Source: Terriglobia bacterium
GTDB taxonomy: Bacteria > Acidobacteriota > Terriglobia > UBA7540
Reading direction: 5' to 3'
Assembly (NCBI GenBank): GCA_020072905.1
Contig: JAIQGB010000186.1
Span: 1-8,160 of the forward strand
DNA: 8,160 nucleotides
In this document: in pieces, positions 6,093 to 8,160 of the stretch
Position numbering within the stretch: the stretch's first letter is position 1
Layout of the letters: each line of letters opens with the position of its first letter
Program-made: the position numbers and the translations under genes
The notes under the pieces: model-generated
Told to the model about the DNA's origin: nothing
Databases searched by the model: none
The model's input: the letters and a program-made list of their open reading frames with translations, nothing else

Positions 6093-6359
6093 TTCCCTAT
6101 GCCGCGACCACTTTTGCGTCGCCAGAGCTCTGGGTTCAACAGACACTGAATCGGATTCCTCAGCGAGGATCTTGTGGCGGCCGGAACGCCCAAAATCTTG
6201 CGCCGGGACGGAACAGGTTCGATTAGAATCCGCGCAGCACGACGTACCGAGGAACGGAATCAAGAAAGACAGTGCGGGGTATGGATCAGCAAGGTTCCAA
6301 TCCGCGATTTCCAGCGCCGCGTAGGGCCACGGCTCACTAATGGCCCCGGAGCCAGGTGT

Positions 6360-7421
6360 ATGACACCGCGCGAACGCTGGCAGGCGGTCTTGCAAGGCCG
6401 GAAGCCCGATCGCGTTCCCTGCGACTTCTGGGGCACGGCGGAGGTAACGGCGCGGCTGCGCGGCGAGCTTGGATGCGCGTCGGAGCGCGAGCTCTGGGAA
6501 CGACTGGGGATCGACAAGTGCATACACCTGGCGCCGCGCCATCCGCTGGCCAAGGAAGACGAGTGGCACATTCCTTCGAGTTTTGATATTTGGCACGTGG
6601 GGACCAAGGAGGTTGCCTATCAGGACCGCTTGGGGGTCTATGTCGAAACCGTCATCCATCCCCTTGCCGAAGCCCGGACGGTCGCCGACATTGAGACTTT
6701 CGATTGGCCGGTTTCTGAGGAATGGGACGTCAGCGCCTTTCGCGCTCGCTGCCAAGAATGGGCGGGCTATCCGATTCTCGGTTGCACCTCCGAGCCGTTC
6801 TATCTGTACTGCCACCTGCGCGGCATGGAGCAGGCGCTGGAAGACTTGCTCCTCAATGCCGAAATCGCCGAAGCCGCGCTGGAACGGATCCATGCCATCT
6901 TTGCCGGCATCTTCCGCCGCACGCTCGACGCCGCCGCCGATCTGATCGATTTCGTCTATGTCGCTGAAGATCTCGGCACCCAGGATTCGCTGCTGATGAG
7001 TCCCGCGAGCTTTCGGAGATTCCTCAAGCCCCGCATGGCCCGGATGATTCAACTGGCGCATTCGTACGGGGTAAGGGTCGTCCACCACGACGACGGCGCC
7101 ATCCGGCCGCTTCTGCCCGACCTCATGGAAATTGGCATTGACGTCTTGAATCCTATTCAATGGCGGTGCCGCGGCATGGAGCGAGAAGGTCTGGCCCGGG
7201 ACTTCGGAGCTTCCGTGGTTTTCCACGGCGGCGTGGACAACCAGAAGACGCTTCCCTTCGGCACGCCCGAGGATGTCCGCCAGGAAGTTGCCGATAACCT
7301 CCGAATCTTCCGGGACTGCAAAGGCTATATCGTCGCGCCTTGCCACAACATTCAACCCAACACTCCGACGGAGAATATCCTGGCGCTTTACCAAGCGGTC
7401 CGCGACTTCGGCCGGCCCTAG
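6360..7421 (+). CDS. Uroporphyrinogen decarboxylase-family (URO-D / MtaA-like) methyltransferase
   Basis: This 353-residue protein begins MTPRERWQAVLQGRKPDRVP, the N-terminal hallmark of the URO-D superfamily branch that includes corrinoid methyltransferases (MtaA, MtbA, CmuA) instead of haem-pathway HemE. A single TIM-barrel domain fills its length. The region corresponding to the zinc-binding His-x-Cys motif of MtaA reads VVHHDDGAIRPLLPDL, so Asp takes the Cys position. Further typical segments are DVLNPIQ, FHGGVDNQKTLPFGTPEDV and GYIVAPCHNIQPNTPTENIL; Cys and His there could serve as ligands. The ATG at 6360 fits the family and has GGAG about 9 nt upstream; the open frame reaches back to 6174 but that part looks non-coding. 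An MttB-family gene follows after 91 nt on the same strand, so this protein probably moves a methyl group between a substrate or corrinoid protein and an acceptor. The 267 nt before it show no clear promoter (a TAGAAT at 6224-6229 lacks a good -35). Substrate unknown. Confidence 0.9.
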   Translation: MTPRERWQAVLQGRKPDRVPCDFWGTAEVTARLRGELGCASERELWERLGIDKCIHLAPRHPLAKEDEWHIPSSFDIWHVGTKEVAYQDRLGVYVETVIHPLAEARTVADIETFDWPVSEEWDVSAFRARCQEWAGYPILGCTSEPFYLYCHLRGMEQALEDLLLNAEIAEAALERIHAIFAGIFRRTLDAAADLIDFVYVAEDLGTQDSLLMSPASFRRFLKPRMARMIQLAHSYGVRVVHHDDGAIRPLLPDLMEIGIDVLNPIQWRCRGMEREGLARDFGASVVFHGGVDNQKTLPFGTPEDVRQEVADNLRIFRDCKGYIVAPCHNIQPNTPTENILALYQAVRDFGRP

Positions 7422-7501
7422 GAGTCGCATGCGTGGCCGATGAGGTGTGACGATAGAGCCTGACGCTATCCCTCGCCCACCAACCCCGCCACGACGAAAG
7501 A

Positions 7502-7507
7502 AGGAGG
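7502..7507 (+). promoter_or_regulatory. Shine-Dalgarno AGGAGG fixing the GTG start of the MttB-family gene
   Basis: AGGAGG ends 5 nt before the GTG at 7513. An earlier in-frame GTG at 7447 would add 22 proline- and arginine-rich residues that do not look like this family, and it has no comparable ribosome site, so 7513 is the likely start. Confidence 0.8.
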
Positions 7508-7512
7508 AACCC

Positions 7513-8160
7513 GTGGTCCTCGACCGACAGGCTTGCGAGCGGATTCACGAAGCGGCGCTCGAAGTGCTCCGCGACGTGGGCGTGCGCGTGGATGATCCGG
7601 ACGTCGTGCGTCTGCTCGAGGAAGCTGGAGCAACGGTGACGCAGGAGAACGTGGTCCGTATTCCCGAGCATTTGGTGGAACGGGCCATCCGCCAGGCGCC
7701 ACACGTCGTTCGCATCGCCGACCGCAACGGAAATCTCTGGAAGCTGAGCCCCGAGGGCGGGACCCTGGTCCTGACCGGGAATGCGCTTTACGTGACCCGC
7801 GGCCGCGCGAGAAGCGAGCTGCAGTCTCGGGATCTCGCCGAGCTGGCGCGCATCGTCGACGCCTGCGGAAACATTCACGGCATGGTCGGAACTACCGTGG
7901 CCGACTACCCGCCCGCCTGTCGCGACTTCGTCGGGTTCCGCATCATGGCGGAGAATACCGGAAAGCATTTGCGCCCATGCATCTACACTCCGCGGGGCGC
8001 GCGGACGGTGATCGAAATGGCCCAGGTGCTCCTGGAGGGAACGCCGCTGCGGGAGAGGCCGATCGTCAGCACCGGCTTCAGCATCATGAGCCCGCTGCGC
8101 TGGACGGCACTGGCGCTGGGCGTCTTCAAGGAGACGGCGGGGTTCGGCGTGCCGGTGATG
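7513..8160 (+). CDS. Trimethylamine:corrinoid methyltransferase family protein (MttB-like), 3' end beyond window
   Basis: The first 216 codons are present and the frame is open at the window end. The N-terminus (ACERIHEAALEVLRDVGV, residues 6-23, then DDPDVVRLLEEAGA and VVRIPEHLVERAIRQAP) is characteristic of the MttB superfamily (COG5598), whose full length is near 480 residues. Later segments LVLTGNALYV, RDLAELARIVDAC and PIVSTGFSIMSPLRWT also fit. The family takes methyl groups from quaternary or tertiary amines onto a corrinoid protein. Most bacterial members lack the pyrrolysine of methanogen MttB and act on glycine betaine, proline betaine, carnitine or unknown compounds. The position where pyrrolysine would fall is outside the window, so that question stays open. 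The gene follows the URO-D-type gene by 91 nt with only a 5-bp stem (7452-7456 with 7466-7470) between them, so the two are probably co-transcribed. A corrinoid-binding protein may lie downstream. Confidence 0.92.
   Translation, partial: MVLDRQACERIHEAALEVLRDVGVRVDDPDVVRLLEEAGATVTQENVVRIPEHLVERAIRQAPHVVRIADRNGNLWKLSPEGGTLVLTGNALYVTRGRARSELQSRDLAELARIVDACGNIHGMVGTTVADYPPACRDFVGFRIMAENTGKHLRPCIYTPRGARTVIEMAQVLLEGTPLRERPIVSTGFSIMSPLRWTALALGVFKETAGFGVPVM

Noticed and set aside
6122..6133. Perfect 12-bp palindrome CCAGAGCTCTGG downstream of the PEP-synthase-like gene
   Set aside because: A 12-bp palindrome is expected about twice by chance in a window this size; it has no loop, T-tract or nearby partner site.
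6198..6229. Possible promoter TTGCGC ... TAGAAT upstream of the URO-D gene
   Set aside because: The two hexamers are 20 nt apart, outside the usual range, and with correct spacing one of the boxes matches poorly.
6174..6359. N-terminal extension of the URO-D gene
   Set aside because: The frame is open but the residues are Arg-rich and unlike the family, whose members start at the M-T-x-R-E-R motif found at 6360.
5721..7430. 569-codon open frame on the minus strand
   Set aside because: It lies antisense across the end of the PEP-synthase-like gene, the intergenic gap and the whole URO-D gene, all with clear homology on the plus strand; its translation has no recognisable motif and reflects high GC.

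Overview
The window comes from a GC-rich bacterial chromosome or metagenomic contig that carries dissimilatory sulfur metabolism. The diagnostic genes are aprB and aprA (adenylylsulfate reductase). AprB has the sulfate-reducer-type N-terminal cluster spacing (Cys10, 13, 21, 25) and the conserved Trp48, not the shorter form of purple sulfur oxidisers. This suggests a sulfate reducer, or an oxidiser with the sulfate-reducer-like AprBA lineage. I cannot name a phylum. Neither sat nor qmo is in view.

Minus-strand block, read from 3270 down to 1: a MarR-family regulator with an unusual six-cysteine C-terminal tail, then aprB, aprA, and a small zinc-ribbon protein that runs off the window at base 1. 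The regulator, aprB and aprA are packed tightly: the aprB Shine-Dalgarno overlaps the regulator's stop codon, and aprA starts 13 nt after aprB ends. They almost certainly form one operon in which the regulator is made with the enzyme it probably controls. A perfect 12-bp hairpin separates aprA from the zinc-ribbon gene.

Bases 3271-3936 hold no convincing gene. They contain a candidate promoter and inverted repeat for the operon, an orphan AGGAGG on the plus strand and a C8 tract.

Plus-strand block: a damaged gene for a PEP-synthase-like protein with pyruvate/PEP-binding domains (3937-6092). It lacks its expected 5' end, has a -1 frameshift near 4815-4860, and has Tyr in place of the phosphocarrier His. 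Next come a URO-D/MtaA-like protein (6360-7421) and the first 216 codons of an MttB-family methyltransferase (7513 to the window end). The last two look like part of a corrinoid-dependent methyl-transfer module; the substrate cannot be told from sequence.

The most interesting points are the Cys-tailed regulator encoded at the head of aprBA, the zinc-ribbon partner behind aprA, and the decaying or re-purposed PEP-synthase-like protein.
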